Positions 1 to 9,644 are shown, counted from the stretch's first letter. The stretch: 64,000 nt of DNA from Pelagibacteraceae bacterium AG-422-I02 (GCA_003213555.1 QCMS01000003.1:33152-97151), one strand, 5' to 3'. The notes: a model not told the origin generated them from the sequence alone. Translations and numbers: made by a program.

Positions 1-2341
1 TTAAAGCATGGTGTGTGATAATTATAAATTTTGTCTTTGTTATTTTAGTAAGTTCATCTAACAATGCACAAAATCTAGTTACATTTGCGTCGTCTAAAGG
101 AGCATCTACTTCATCTAAAACACAAATTGGTGAAGGATTAACTAAAAATACTGCAAATACTAGTGACAAAGCTGTTAAAGCCTGTTCCCCTCCTGACAAT
201 AATGTTATTGATTGCAATCTTTTTCCAGGAGGAGAAACATACATTTCTAAGCCCGCTTCTAAAGGGTCATCGGAGTCTACCAACTCAATTTTAGCTGAAC
301 CGCCATTAAACAATTTTGTGTAGACTTCATTAAATTTTCTATTAACTTTGGTATAAGCGTCCAATAATCTTTCTCTTCCTTTTTGATTTAATTCATCAAT
401 ACTAGTTTTTAATTTCACTATTGCCGAGTAAAGATCGGCTCTATCATCTTCCATCTTTTTTATTTCAGACTCATATTTTTTAGTTTCCTCATCCGCTCTA
501 AGATTTACTGATCCTAAAGACTCTCTTTGTTTTTTTATTTTGTCTGACTTCTTTACTTGTTCTTCCAAAGAGGGAAGACTGTCTGGAGATGTTTCGTTTA
601 AATCTGATCGTGGAAGTAATTCATCTTCATTTAAGATATTTAATTCATTTTTTACAGAATATAATAAATCTTTTTTTCTATTTTCTATACCATCTATAGT
701 TGCCTCATTTCTTGCCTTATTTTCTTTTAATTCAGCTAGTTTTGACTGCACCTCTTTTATATTTTGGTTGATAGAATTGTATTTTTTTTCTACCTCAACT
801 AGTTCTTTTTCTATTTCTTCATTCCTTTTTTTCGTGTTTTCCAAATTTTGAAGGTTTTGTCCTTTTAACGAGGCTATACGCTCTGGATTTTTTTGATTAT
901 CAATCAATTCAGTTTTTATTTTATTTTTTCTATCAGTTAACTCAGAAATCATTTTTTCTGAGTTAGATTTTAAGCTTATCCAATTATCCAATTCGACATC
1001 AATATTTTTGATTCTTTCTTTTCTTTTAATAGAGTCACTTTGTATTGATCTATCTTTTCCATATTTTTCAGCATACTCTTCTTGAGAAGAGGTAATTTTT
1101 TTCACCAGCTGTTTTAGTTCAACAAAGATTTTTTTAGTAAGTTTTTTGTTCGCATCAATATCTTTTTCAATGATGTCTAAAATTTCGTCTAATTTAGTTT
1201 GTAATTGATCTAATTGAAATTTTGACTCTTTCAACTCTTTTGAGGAATTTGTTTCAACCATTGCTAATTCATTTTCAGTTTTTAGTAGTTCTACTTTTTC
1301 TCTGGAAATTCTTTTTTCATTAAGATCTGCATCAAGAGAAATACTTTTTTCTCTTTCAAGATCTGACTCAATAGTTTTCAAGGATTTTTCAAGTTTTTCT
1401 TGTAAAGATTTAACTCTTGACTCCTCTTCATCTAGACCAGTGATATCTAAGTTAAGTTTTTGTAAACTTGCGGCGCTTTCCATTTTTTTGTCCCTAAGTG
1501 GAGCCAACTTTTTATTTTCTTCTTCTAAAAGGGTGTTATTGTGATTTAAATCGATATTTATTGCGCTTATTTCGTCTTCGAGTTCACTTAGTTTTTCAAC
1601 TATTTTTTTTTTATCTTTGTTTATCTCTCTAATCTTTAAATAATACATACCTGCTTCGACCCGCTTTATCTCTCTCGATATTTCTTTATATCTAGTAGCT
1701 TCCTCTGCTTGTTTTTTTAGATTATCCAATTGTTTTTGTTGTTGCTTTTTTAATTCATCTGCTCTTTTCAAATTATTCTCAGCCGCATTTAGCCTTGTTT
1801 CAGCTTCTTGCCTTCTGGCATGAATTCCTGATATTCCTGCGGCCTCCTCTAAAATTGATTTTCTTTCTATTGGTTTAGCAGTAACTAGCTGTCCTATTCT
1901 TCCTTGGCTGATAAGAGAGGGAGAATGTGCTCCGGTAGATAAATCAGCAAATAGAGTTTGCACATCTCGTGCTCTAACTTCTTTATCATTGATATAATAT
2001 TTTGATCCTTTATCTTTTTCAATTTTTCTTTTTATTGTAATCTCATCTAAATCTTTATAAATAGCAGGTCCCTCTTTATTTTGATTGTCAAGGTATAATA
2101 AAACTTCTGAAATATTTTTTGATGCTCTATTAGAAGTTCCGGAAAAAATAACATCTTCCATTCCGCTCCCCCTCATGCTTTTTGCTGAATTTTCACCCAT
2201 GCACCAACGTAAAGCCTCTACTATGTTTGATTTACCGCAACCATTTGGACCAACAATACCTGTTAAGCCATCTTCAATTAAAAAAGTTGTTTTTTCTGAG
2301 AATGATTTAAACGCCGTGATGTCAATTTTTTTAAATTTCAT
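1..2341 (-). CDS. smc: Chromosome segregation ATPase SMC, C-terminal end cut off by window edge; apparently shortened and hinge-less
   Basis: Not in ORF track because it runs off the edge. Manual reverse translation from ATG at 2341: MKFKKIDITAFKSFSEKTTFLIEDGLTGIVGPNGCGKSNIVEALRWCMGE (Walker A); later LGSVNLRADEE, TLLSGGEQALTAL (signature), CVLDEVDAPLDDANV (Walker B/D-loop), IIITHHAL (H-loop). Open frame throughout. Confidence 0.93.
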   Translation of the reverse strand, partial: MKFKKIDITAFKSFSEKTTFLIEDGLTGIVGPNGCGKSNIVEALRWCMGENSAKSMRGSGMEDVIFSGTSNRASKNISEVLLYLDNQNKEGPAIYKDLDEITIKRKIEKDKGSKYYINDKEVRARDVQTLFADLSTGAHSPSLISQGRIGQLVTAKPIERKSILEEAAGISGIHARRQEAETRLNAAENNLKRADELKKQQQKQLDNLKKQAEEATRYKEISREIKRVEAGMYYLKIREINKDKKKIVEKLSELEDEISAINIDLNHNNTLLEEENKKLAPLRDKKMESAASLQKLNLDITGLDEEESRVKSLQEKLEKSLKTIESDLEREKSISLDADLNEKRISREKVELLKTENELAMVETNSSKELKESKFQLDQLQTKLDEILDIIEKDIDANKKLTKKIFVELKQLVKKITSSQEEYAEKYGKDRSIQSDSIKRKERIKNIDVELDNWISLKSNSEKMISELTDRKNKIKTELIDNQKNPERIASLKGQNLQNLENTKKRNEEIEKELVEVEKKYNSINQNIKEVQSKLAELKENKARNEATIDGIENRKKDLLYSVKNELNILNEDELLPRSDLNETSPDSLPSLEEQVKKSDKIKKQRESLGSVNLRADEETKKYESEIKKMEDDRADLYSAIVKLKTSIDELNQKGRERLLDAYTKVNRKFNEVYTKLFNGGSAKIELVDSDDPLEAGLEMYVSPPGKRLQSITLLSGGEQALTALSLVFAVFLVNPSPICVLDEVDAPLDDANVTRFCALLDELTKITKTKFIIITHHAL

Positions 2342-2932
2342 CTACAAATTTTTGTCAATTATTTTTTTGAATGTTTTATAGTCACTTTTATCTGTATATT
2401 TTTTTTCATTTACTATGATTGTTGGCGTGGACTCAATCTCATATTTTTTTTGAGCATCTATTCTTTGATTAAGAATTTCATCTTGTGCTTTATCATCTTG
2501 AAGACACGCTTCCATTTTTTCTTCTGTTAAATCAAAATTAGTACCAATTTTTTTTATTAGTACGTTAATCTTATTTATGTCAGAGCCAACTGCCCAAATT
2601 TTTTGCTTATTATAGATTGCTTCTAATAATTCAAATTTTTTATTATTGTTTAATTGACATCTTACAATAATTTCAGCATTAAGGGCGGCCAAGTCTAATG
2701 GAAAAGCATGGTGCTCGAATCTGACCAAACCTTTATCAATATAATCTTTTTTTAAATCATTGAATATTGCAGTATGAAAATTTGCGCAGTGTGGACACGT
2801 TAATGAGGAAAAAACTTTTACAGTTACCTTAGCCTCAGTGCTCCCCATAGTCAAAATTTTACTCTCCAGTGGACTTACAAAAGTAAAAAAACTTAACAAA
2901 ACTATATTTAAAAATTTATTTATTTCTTTCAT
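2342..2932 (-). CDS. DsbA-family thioredoxin-like periplasmic protein
   Basis: 196 aa, N-terminal signal, SSLTCPHCANFH CxxC motif, TPTIIVN cis-Pro motif. Confidence 0.85.
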   Translation of the reverse strand: MKEINKFLNIVLLSFFTFVSPLESKILTMGSTEAKVTVKVFSSLTCPHCANFHTAIFNDLKKDYIDKGLVRFEHHAFPLDLAALNAEIIVRCQLNNNKKFELLEAIYNKQKIWAVGSDINKINVLIKKIGTNFDLTEEKMEACLQDDKAQDEILNQRIDAQKKYEIESTPTIIVNEKKYTDKSDYKTFKKIIDKNL

Positions 2933-3401
2933 TGAATGCTTTTAATAAGTTGTTTAATGAATTTTTTAGTTCGTCGTTTCTAATTTTACTCATTTTTTCT
3001 TTAATTGAAGCAATATTTTTAATTTGTGGAAAAACCTTGTAGTTAGATTTTGATGAATCTTGTATGATTTTCAGTGTGACGTGACTAATGCAATCATATC
3101 CAAAAAAACTATTAATTTTTTCCATTATCTCTCCTTTTTTATATTCAATTTCCATTTCTTTTCCATGGATCACATTTAAAACCAAAGTTCCATTTTTCAT
3201 GTTCTTACCCATTTTAACTGACGAAGGATAGCTCGCATCAGAAATTTTCTTAGAAATCATTTTTGTCCAATTGTCTACAATATTAGAATAATTATAACTT
3301 CCTTTTTGGAGATATTTTTTAAGGGTTTTGGGCACTGTTCGTGAAAAAGGTCTAAGCCCTTGAATGAACGTATTGGTTTTATTATTATTTTTTATATGCA
3401 T
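2916..3401 (-). CDS. DUF721 / DciA-family protein
   Basis: 161 aa, N-terminal GLRPFSRTVPKTLKKYLQKGS...IVDNWTKMIS and C-terminal pattern resemble DUF721/DciA. Confidence 0.7.
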   Translation of the reverse strand: MHIKNNNKTNTFIQGLRPFSRTVPKTLKKYLQKGSYNYSNIVDNWTKMISKKISDASYPSSVKMGKNMKNGTLVLNVIHGKEMEIEYKKGEIMEKINSFFGYDCISHVTLKIIQDSSKSNYKVFPQIKNIASIKEKMSKIRNDELKNSLNNLLKAFNERNK

Positions 3402-4397
3402 TTAAATCCAACATTATCAAAAAAAATTCTAGCTTGGTATGATAATAGCAGGCGAAATTTACCTTGGCGTGTTAGCAAAAATTCTCCGAAAAGGCTCTAT
3501 TATAGACTTTTAAGTGAATTTATGTTGCAACAAACACAAGTAAAAACTGTAATACCATATTTTAACAAATTTATTAATAAATATACTACGCTTGAGTCCT
3601 TATCAAAAATTAATGAAAATCAAATTTTAAAGCTATGGGAAGGTTTAGGATATTACAGAAGAGCACGAAATCTTTTAGCTACCAGCAAATTATTAGTAAA
3701 AAAATACAAATCTAAACTTCCTAAGACATTTAAAGAAGTAAAAACTTTGCCGGGTGTAGGAGATTATACAGCCAACGCTCTTTTGGGGTTTGTTTATAAT
3801 AAACCGACATTAGCAATAGATGGAAATGTAAAAAGAGTATTTTCTAGGTATCTTAATAAAAAAGAGACAAATATAGATTTTGAAAGATTAATTATTATAA
3901 ATAAAAGAAATCTTTTTATTACCAATAGAAACTCAGAACTAATTGAAGCTTTAATGGAATTTGGTGCTTTAGTTTGTAAACCAAAAGACCCAAAATGTAG
4001 TCAATGTTGTTTGAATAATAATTGCAGGTACATAAAATCAACAAAAAAAATTAAAACAAATAAAAGAAAAAAAATAAAGATCATGAATTACGATATTTTT
4101 TGTTATGTAAACAAAAAAAAACAAATCGCCCTGACAAAAATAAACAAAATAAGTTTTCTTAAAAACTTTAATTTACCGCTTATTAAAAAAATGAAAAGTA
4201 ATTCTATAAATAAAGAGTGGAAGTTTTTAAAAAATTATAAAAATTCTATTTCTAATTTAAATCTAAATATTAATTTATATTATAAATTTTCTAATAAAAT
4301 TCCAAATTCATATAATTGGTACTCTTTAAAAAACAATAAAGAATTAATACCTAGTTTTACTAAAAAAATATTTAATCAAATTTCAACTCTATTCTAA
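3396..4397 (+). CDS. mutY: A/G-specific adenine glycosylase MutY
   Basis: LPWR, LMLQQTQV, LPGVGDYTANAL (HhH), IDGNVKRV, and Fe-S cysteines C-x6-C-x2-C-x5-C (CKPKDPKCSQCCLNNNC); ATG at 3396 preferred to ORF start 3360. Confidence 0.92.
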   Translation: MHLNPTLSKKILAWYDNSRRNLPWRVSKNSPKRLYYRLLSEFMLQQTQVKTVIPYFNKFINKYTTLESLSKINENQILKLWEGLGYYRRARNLLATSKLLVKKYKSKLPKTFKEVKTLPGVGDYTANALLGFVYNKPTLAIDGNVKRVFSRYLNKKETNIDFERLIIINKRNLFITNRNSELIEALMEFGALVCKPKDPKCSQCCLNNNCRYIKSTKKIKTNKRKKIKIMNYDIFCYVNKKKQIALTKINKISFLKNFNLPLIKKMKSNSINKEWKFLKNYKNSISNLNLNINLYYKFSNKIPNSYNWYSLKNNKELIPSFTKKIFNQISTLF

Positions 4398-5530
4398 TGA
4401 AAAAAAAATGTGCAATAATTGGTGCTGGTATCGCAGGATTAACTCTAGCAAATTTAATAAAAAAATATACTGATCATGAATTCATGGTTTACGAAAAAGA
4501 TGATAGTTTATCCCTTGAGGAAGGTTATGGTATTCAATTAGGAACAAATAGTATAAAAATTTTAAATCAAATAAGTTTTGATAAAATTAACAAAGAAAAA
4601 ATTTTTCAACCGAAAACAATAGATATTTATAATATTCAAAACGAAAAAATATGCGATTTAAATTTATCTAAGTTTAACAGTCCAGAAGCAAAATACACCA
4701 CGCTTCAAAGATCGACTTTAATAGAATTTTTAAAAGAGGAAATTTACACACAGCATTTAAGATTTGGAAAAAAAATAAAAGAGGTCTCTGAACTAAAAGA
4801 TAAAGTTCTTATCAAATTTGACGATAATACAAATGATTTAGTAGATTTCGTTTTTGCTGCAGATGGAATATTTTCTAACACCAGGTCATTTTTTGAAATA
4901 AAAAAAAATGAGCCAAGATTTAAAAAAGCTATTGCAGCAAGAATTATTTTAAATTCAAAATCTGAATTTGATATAAATGAGGAAAATATAAGTTTAATGC
5001 TTGGAAGTAATAGTCATATTGTTCTTTATCCAATAAACAAAAAAAAAGAACTCAATATGGTTTGTATAATGAGATGTAAAAAATATGAACCTGATAATGT
5101 CAAACATTTGGTCCAAGAAATAATTTTAAAACAAAATCCAAAATTAAAAAATATATTTGAGAATGAAATAAAAACATGGCCTTTATATTTTACTCCAAAA
5201 ATTATTCCCTCTTCTAATAAAAAAGTATTTTACATCGGAGATGCTTTTAATGGGTTTTTACCAACTCTCGCACAAGGTGCTGGGCAGTCTATAGAAAGTG
5301 CTTTTGAAATATTTAATTTATTGGCAAAAGATAAGCTTGGTAAAGAAAATAATTATTTTGAAATTAGATTAAAAAGGGCAAAAATTATTAGAAGTAGGTC
5401 AAATTTTAACTTCTTTGTATTTCACTTTAAAAGCAAAATTATGCAAAATTTAAGAAATCTATTTTTGAAGTTTTTGGTAAAACGCAAATTTTTTGTAAAA
5501 AGATACTTAGGTAAAGTTTATAAGAATTAG
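4397..5530 (+). CDS. FAD-dependent monooxygenase (UbiH/salicylate hydroxylase-like)
   Basis: IIGAGIAGLTLANLIKK Rossmann motif, GDAFNGFLPTLAQGAGQSIESA; overlaps mutY stop by 1 nt. Confidence 0.8.
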   Translation: MKKKCAIIGAGIAGLTLANLIKKYTDHEFMVYEKDDSLSLEEGYGIQLGTNSIKILNQISFDKINKEKIFQPKTIDIYNIQNEKICDLNLSKFNSPEAKYTTLQRSTLIEFLKEEIYTQHLRFGKKIKEVSELKDKVLIKFDDNTNDLVDFVFAADGIFSNTRSFFEIKKNEPRFKKAIAARIILNSKSEFDINEENISLMLGSNSHIVLYPINKKKELNMVCIMRCKKYEPDNVKHLVQEIILKQNPKLKNIFENEIKTWPLYFTPKIIPSSNKKVFYIGDAFNGFLPTLAQGAGQSIESAFEIFNLLAKDKLGKENNYFEIRLKRAKIIRSRSNFNFFVFHFKSKIMQNLRNLFLKFLVKRKFFVKRYLGKVYKN

Positions 5531-6600
5531 ACTTTATTTTTAGAGATAAATTTTTGTCTTAAACTATCAATTACAACAGTGGATCCATTAATATTACAAT
5601 GCCAATACGTCCAACCATTGAAGCTCTCGGCACCCATAATTGTTGCAGCTACTTTATGAATTGAACCCTCCGACTCTTTATACTTAATACTTCCATCAGC
5701 CATAATTTTAGCATTAATCTTCTTTTTCGAATCAAATAGGGTAGTACCAGGCTTTAATATTCCTAGTTCTATTAGAGAGCCAAATGGTATTCTTGGTTTA
5801 AATTTATTATTTTCAATAGTATCTAAATAACTTTCCTCTACAGCTTTTGTTTTATTTATTCTTTCTCTAGCAGCTTTAAAATACTTTTTATCTCTTTCTA
5901 TTCCAAAATATTTTCTACCTAATTTTTTAGCAACTACAGCTGTTGTTCCAGTACCTAAAAAAGGATCAAAGATGGCATCACCTTTGTTTGTTGTAGCTAA
6001 AATAATCCTATGCAAAAGGGCCTCTGGTTTTTGTGTAGAATGAATTTTTTTCCCATTTTTCTTTAGTCTTTCTTTTCCGTTACAAATAGGTAATGTCCAG
6101 TCTGATCTCATCTGTAAGTCATCATTTAAGCATTTTAATGACTGATAATTAAACGTGTATTTTGATTTCTTATTTTTTGAAGCCCAGATAAGAGTTTCAT
6201 GTGCATTAGTAAATCGTGTACCTCTAAAATTTGGCATTGGATTATTCTTTCTCCAGATGACATCATTAAGAAGCCAGTAATTTAAATTTTGTAAGTGATA
6301 ACCTATACGAAAAATATTGTGATAAGAACCTATCACCCAAATACTACCATTATCTTTTAGAATTCTTTTACACTCATTAAGCCATGCAATGCAGAATTCA
6401 TCGTAATGTTTGAAACTGTCAAACTGATCCCACTTGTCATTCACACCATTAACTTCACTTGAGTCAGGTCGAGTTAACTTTTCACCAATCTGCATATTGT
6501 AGGGGGGGTCAGCAAAAACTAAATTATAGGATTTATCAGGAATATTTTTTATTTCCTTTAAACAATCTCCATTAACAACTTTATTAAAAAATTTTGACAT
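5527..6600 (-). CDS. ccrM: Cell-cycle regulated adenine DNA methyltransferase CcrM (GANTC)
   Basis: VFADPPYNMQI (DPPY), FLGTGTTAVVAKKLGR, and conserved CcrM C-terminus ELGILKPGTTLFDSKKKINAKIMADGSI...SFNGWTYWH; ATG at 6600 (ORF track starts at TTG 6612). Confidence 0.93.
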   Translation of the reverse strand: MSKFFNKVVNGDCLKEIKNIPDKSYNLVFADPPYNMQIGEKLTRPDSSEVNGVNDKWDQFDSFKHYDEFCIAWLNECKRILKDNGSIWVIGSYHNIFRIGYHLQNLNYWLLNDVIWRKNNPMPNFRGTRFTNAHETLIWASKNKKSKYTFNYQSLKCLNDDLQMRSDWTLPICNGKERLKKNGKKIHSTQKPEALLHRIILATTNKGDAIFDPFLGTGTTAVVAKKLGRKYFGIERDKKYFKAARERINKTKAVEESYLDTIENNKFKPRIPFGSLIELGILKPGTTLFDSKKKINAKIMADGSIKYKESEGSIHKVAATIMGAESFNGWTYWHCNINGSTVVIDSLRQKFISKNKV

Positions 6601-6605
6601 TTTTA

Positions 6606-6659
6606 GATTCAACCTTAAATTGAATCTTGGGTCAAACCTTTTTGATGAGAAAATGAATC
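6606..6659 (-). promoter_or_regulatory. ccrM upstream region with three GANTC sites, two in an inverted repeat
   Basis: GATTC 6606-6610, GAATC 6622-6626, GAATC 6655-6659; GATTCAA(6606-6612)-N7-TTGAATC(6620-6626); candidate minus-strand promoter TTGACC (6635-6630), 17 nt, TTGAAT (6612-6607). Confidence 0.6.
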
Positions 6660-6677
6660 TTCTTGTGTTTGAAATTC

Positions 6678-7250
6678 TTAGTTGGACAATATCTTGTGTA
6701 CAGGTTTGAAACCTTTTCTATGATGAGATGTAATGCCAAATTTTTTAAGGCCTTCTAAATGAGCCCTAGTTCCATAACCAAAGTTACTTTCCCAAGCATA
6801 ATCAGAAAATTTCTGAGCAAGTTTAATCATGAGGTTGTCTCTGTAAACTTTTGCAATAATAGAGGCTGCACTAATCACTTTTATTTTTTCATCACCATTG
6901 ATAATAGTTTTACAATTTTTTAATCCACTAGGAGTAAAATTTCCATCTATTAATATAAGATTTGGTTTTAAAGGTAATCTTTCAATAGCTCTTTTCATCG
7001 ATAGCAATGAAGCTTGAAGAATATTTAAATCTAAAATTTCGTCAACAGACGCTAGGCCAATAGCATAATACGAATAAAATTTAATATGATCTGAGATCTT
7101 TTGCCTTTTATTAAAGCTAATTTTTTTGGAGTCTTTGAGAAGGTTTAAATTAATACCCTGTTTTAGTATTACAGCTGCAGAAACTACTGGACCAGCGAGA
7201 CATCCTCTACCAACTTCATCAACTCCAGCAGTAATAATTTTTTTGTTCAA
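6678..7250 (-). CDS. rnhB: Ribonuclease HII
   Basis: AGVDEVGRGCLAGPVVSAAV and LIDGN motifs, 190 aa. Confidence 0.95.
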   Translation of the reverse strand: MNKKIITAGVDEVGRGCLAGPVVSAAVILKQGINLNLLKDSKKISFNKRQKISDHIKFYSYYAIGLASVDEILDLNILQASLLSMKRAIERLPLKPNLILIDGNFTPSGLKNCKTIINGDEKIKVISAASIIAKVYRDNLMIKLAQKFSDYAWESNFGYGTRAHLEGLKKFGITSHHRKGFKPVHKILSN

Positions 7251-7251
7251 T

Positions 7252-7944
7252 TTAATTAGTTTTTTTATCTCTTATCATTTTTAAGTCAATCCAAGCCATC
7301 TTTTTTTGAGCTGGTTGCCTCATTAAAAATGCAGGGTGAAATGTAATAATTACAGAGGTTCTACAATTACCAAATTTTTTTTCAATCCATTTTCCTCTCA
7401 TTTTAGATATTACTTCGTCATTTCCAATTAATGCATTCATCGCCGTACTACCAAGTAAGACTAAAATTTTTGGGTTAATAATTTCAATATGTCTTGAAAC
7501 GAAAGGTAAATATCTCTTTATCTCCTCATCGGTTGGTCTTCTATTGTTAGGCGGACGGAAATTTATAATATTTGTTATATATACTTTTTTTCTATCTAAA
7601 TTGATCGACGAAAGCATTTTGTCAAGTAAGGCACCGGCACGACCTACAAATGGTAAGCCTTCTTCATCCTCATTAGCTCCCGGGGCTTCTCCAATAAGCA
7701 TTATATTAGATTTTGGGTTTCCATCACTGAATACCATGTTAGTTGCGTTATTTTTGAGATCACAGTTTTTAATGCTATGTATTGATTTTACAAGTCTTTC
7801 TAATTCAAGGGCTTTATTACCAGAAATTTCAAGATTGTTTCTTTTGTACCTATTGATTGCTTTGTTATTGTAAATTAAATTATGATTTATAAGTTTATAA
7901 TATTTTACTAATTTTATTGGATTAGAAATATTTTTTTTAATCAT
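7252..7944 (-). CDS. Uracil-DNA glycosylase, family 4-like
   Basis: LIGEAPGANEDEEGLPFVGRAGALLDKML, RPPNNRRPT, TFHPAFLMRQP. Confidence 0.88.
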   Translation of the reverse strand: MIKKNISNPIKLVKYYKLINHNLIYNNKAINRYKRNNLEISGNKALELERLVKSIHSIKNCDLKNNATNMVFSDGNPKSNIMLIGEAPGANEDEEGLPFVGRAGALLDKMLSSINLDRKKVYITNIINFRPPNNRRPTDEEIKRYLPFVSRHIEIINPKILVLLGSTAMNALIGNDEVISKMRGKWIEKKFGNCRTSVIITFHPAFLMRQPAQKKMAWIDLKMIRDKKTN

Positions 7945-7952
7945 CAGTTTAT

Positions 7953-9641
7953 ATGAAAAAAATTAATTATATATATAAGATTACAGGACAAATCTTATTT
8001 GTCATTATATTTTTGTCCACATCGCCTGTTAAATCATTGGATAAGTTTAGTAATGCTGAACGTATTTCAAATTATTTTTCAGGCATATTACTTCTAAATG
8101 ATGATCAATACGAAGACTCTCATAGATTTTTAAAAAAATTAAATGGACTTGAAAGTAGTCATGTTGATTATTCAATAAAATATTTATATTCTTTGGTAAA
8201 TTCTGGAAATTTAAAGGAGGCGTTTAACTATTCTCAAAAAATTGAGAAGAAAAAACTTGATAGCTTTGAAAGTCTTCTAATCTCAGGAATTTTTTATCTC
8301 AAAAATTCCAATATTAGTCTAGCGCAGAAATATTTTTTCAAAGCAATGAATAGAAACTCAAGATTTGTTTTGAACAATTTTGTTTCTAATTCTCTTTATA
8401 ATTGGTCTAATTTATCCAATCTGCAAAAAGCCACATCAGATCTTAATAATCTAGATGAAAGATTCGAAAATCTGAAAAAAATACAAAATATTTTTTTAAA
8501 CTGTTATTTTGAAAGTTCAAATACAAGCGATATTTTTTTAAATGTAATCTCTGATTCAAAAACAGATTTTTCAAGATATAATTATTTTTATGCTTCGTAT
8601 GTTGCATCAACGGGAGATATTGATAGTGCAAAAGAAATAGTTAATACTGCTCTAGAACTTTATCCAAGAAATTTGTTACTTAACCAATATAAAATTAATT
8701 TGAGAGAAAGTAATAATATTTCGATATTTGATTGCAAACAAAAAAAACATGTAATTGCAGAAATTTTATATATAACTTCTAATGCTTTAGCTTCACAATC
8801 TTTGTATTCTCTCTCAAATTTTTATTTAAATATGGCTAAATATTTGAATGAAGATTTTTACTCTTACGATACATTATTAGCAGAAAATTATTATAAGGTT
8901 AATAATTTTGAGAAGGCAAAAAAAATTTATTATTATTTAAGAAATAAAGGAGAAGCGTTTAATTGGTATGCTTCTAAACAACTTGCGAGAATTTTTATTC
9001 AGAACAAAAATAAAAAAGAGGCATTTAGAATTTTAAAAACATCTTACATGAGTTTATCAAACAAAGAAATTTACGAAACATTTGATTATGCAGAGTTTCT
9101 AAAAAACAATGAAAATTTTGAAGACTCAATTCCACTTTATACAAAAATAATAAATCAAATTAATAAAGCGCATCCATTATATCCAGAAGCTACTGACGGA
9201 AGAGGAGTCGCCTACGAAAGAGCTGGTGATTGGAGCAAAGCTGAGAGAGATTTATTGGACTCATTAAAAGCTAATCCTGATCAAGCTTATGTAATTAATT
9301 ACTTAGCTTATTCTTGGCTTGAGCAAGGAATTAAAATAAAAAAATCTTTAAACATGCTTGAGAAAGCAAATAAATTAAGATCAAATGACCCTTATATTAC
9401 CGACTCCCTTGGTTGGGCGTTTTTTAAATTAGGAAATTATAAAGAGGCAAAAAAATATCTTCAATTAGCTGTAAGATTATTACCAGCAGATCCGACAGTT
9501 AACGATCATTATGGAGATGCTCTTTGGAAAAATGGAAATAAAATTCAAGCCAGATATTACTGGAACTACGTATTGAGTCTCAAAAAAACAGAAGAAAAGG
9601 TTAAAAAAAATATTAAAGATAAATTAATTGAAGGTCTTTAA
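7953..9641 (+). CDS. Tetratricopeptide repeat protein with signal peptide
   Basis: 562 aa, TPR-like repeats near C-terminus (YITDSLGWAFFKLGNYKEAKKYLQLAVRLLPADPTVNDHYGDALWKNG). Confidence 0.85.
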   Translation: MKKINYIYKITGQILFVIIFLSTSPVKSLDKFSNAERISNYFSGILLLNDDQYEDSHRFLKKLNGLESSHVDYSIKYLYSLVNSGNLKEAFNYSQKIEKKKLDSFESLLISGIFYLKNSNISLAQKYFFKAMNRNSRFVLNNFVSNSLYNWSNLSNLQKATSDLNNLDERFENLKKIQNIFLNCYFESSNTSDIFLNVISDSKTDFSRYNYFYASYVASTGDIDSAKEIVNTALELYPRNLLLNQYKINLRESNNISIFDCKQKKHVIAEILYITSNALASQSLYSLSNFYLNMAKYLNEDFYSYDTLLAENYYKVNNFEKAKKIYYYLRNKGEAFNWYASKQLARIFIQNKNKKEAFRILKTSYMSLSNKEIYETFDYAEFLKNNENFEDSIPLYTKIINQINKAHPLYPEATDGRGVAYERAGDWSKAERDLLDSLKANPDQAYVINYLAYSWLEQGIKIKKSLNMLEKANKLRSNDPYITDSLGWAFFKLGNYKEAKKYLQLAVRLLPADPTVNDHYGDALWKNGNKIQARYYWNYVLSLKKTEEKVKKNIKDKLIEGL

Positions 9642-9644
9642 TTT

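Noticed and set aside
15-323. ORFs 15..323, 540..851 and 2085..2381 on + strand
   Set aside because: Antisense to the clearly coding smc frame; no recognisable domains.
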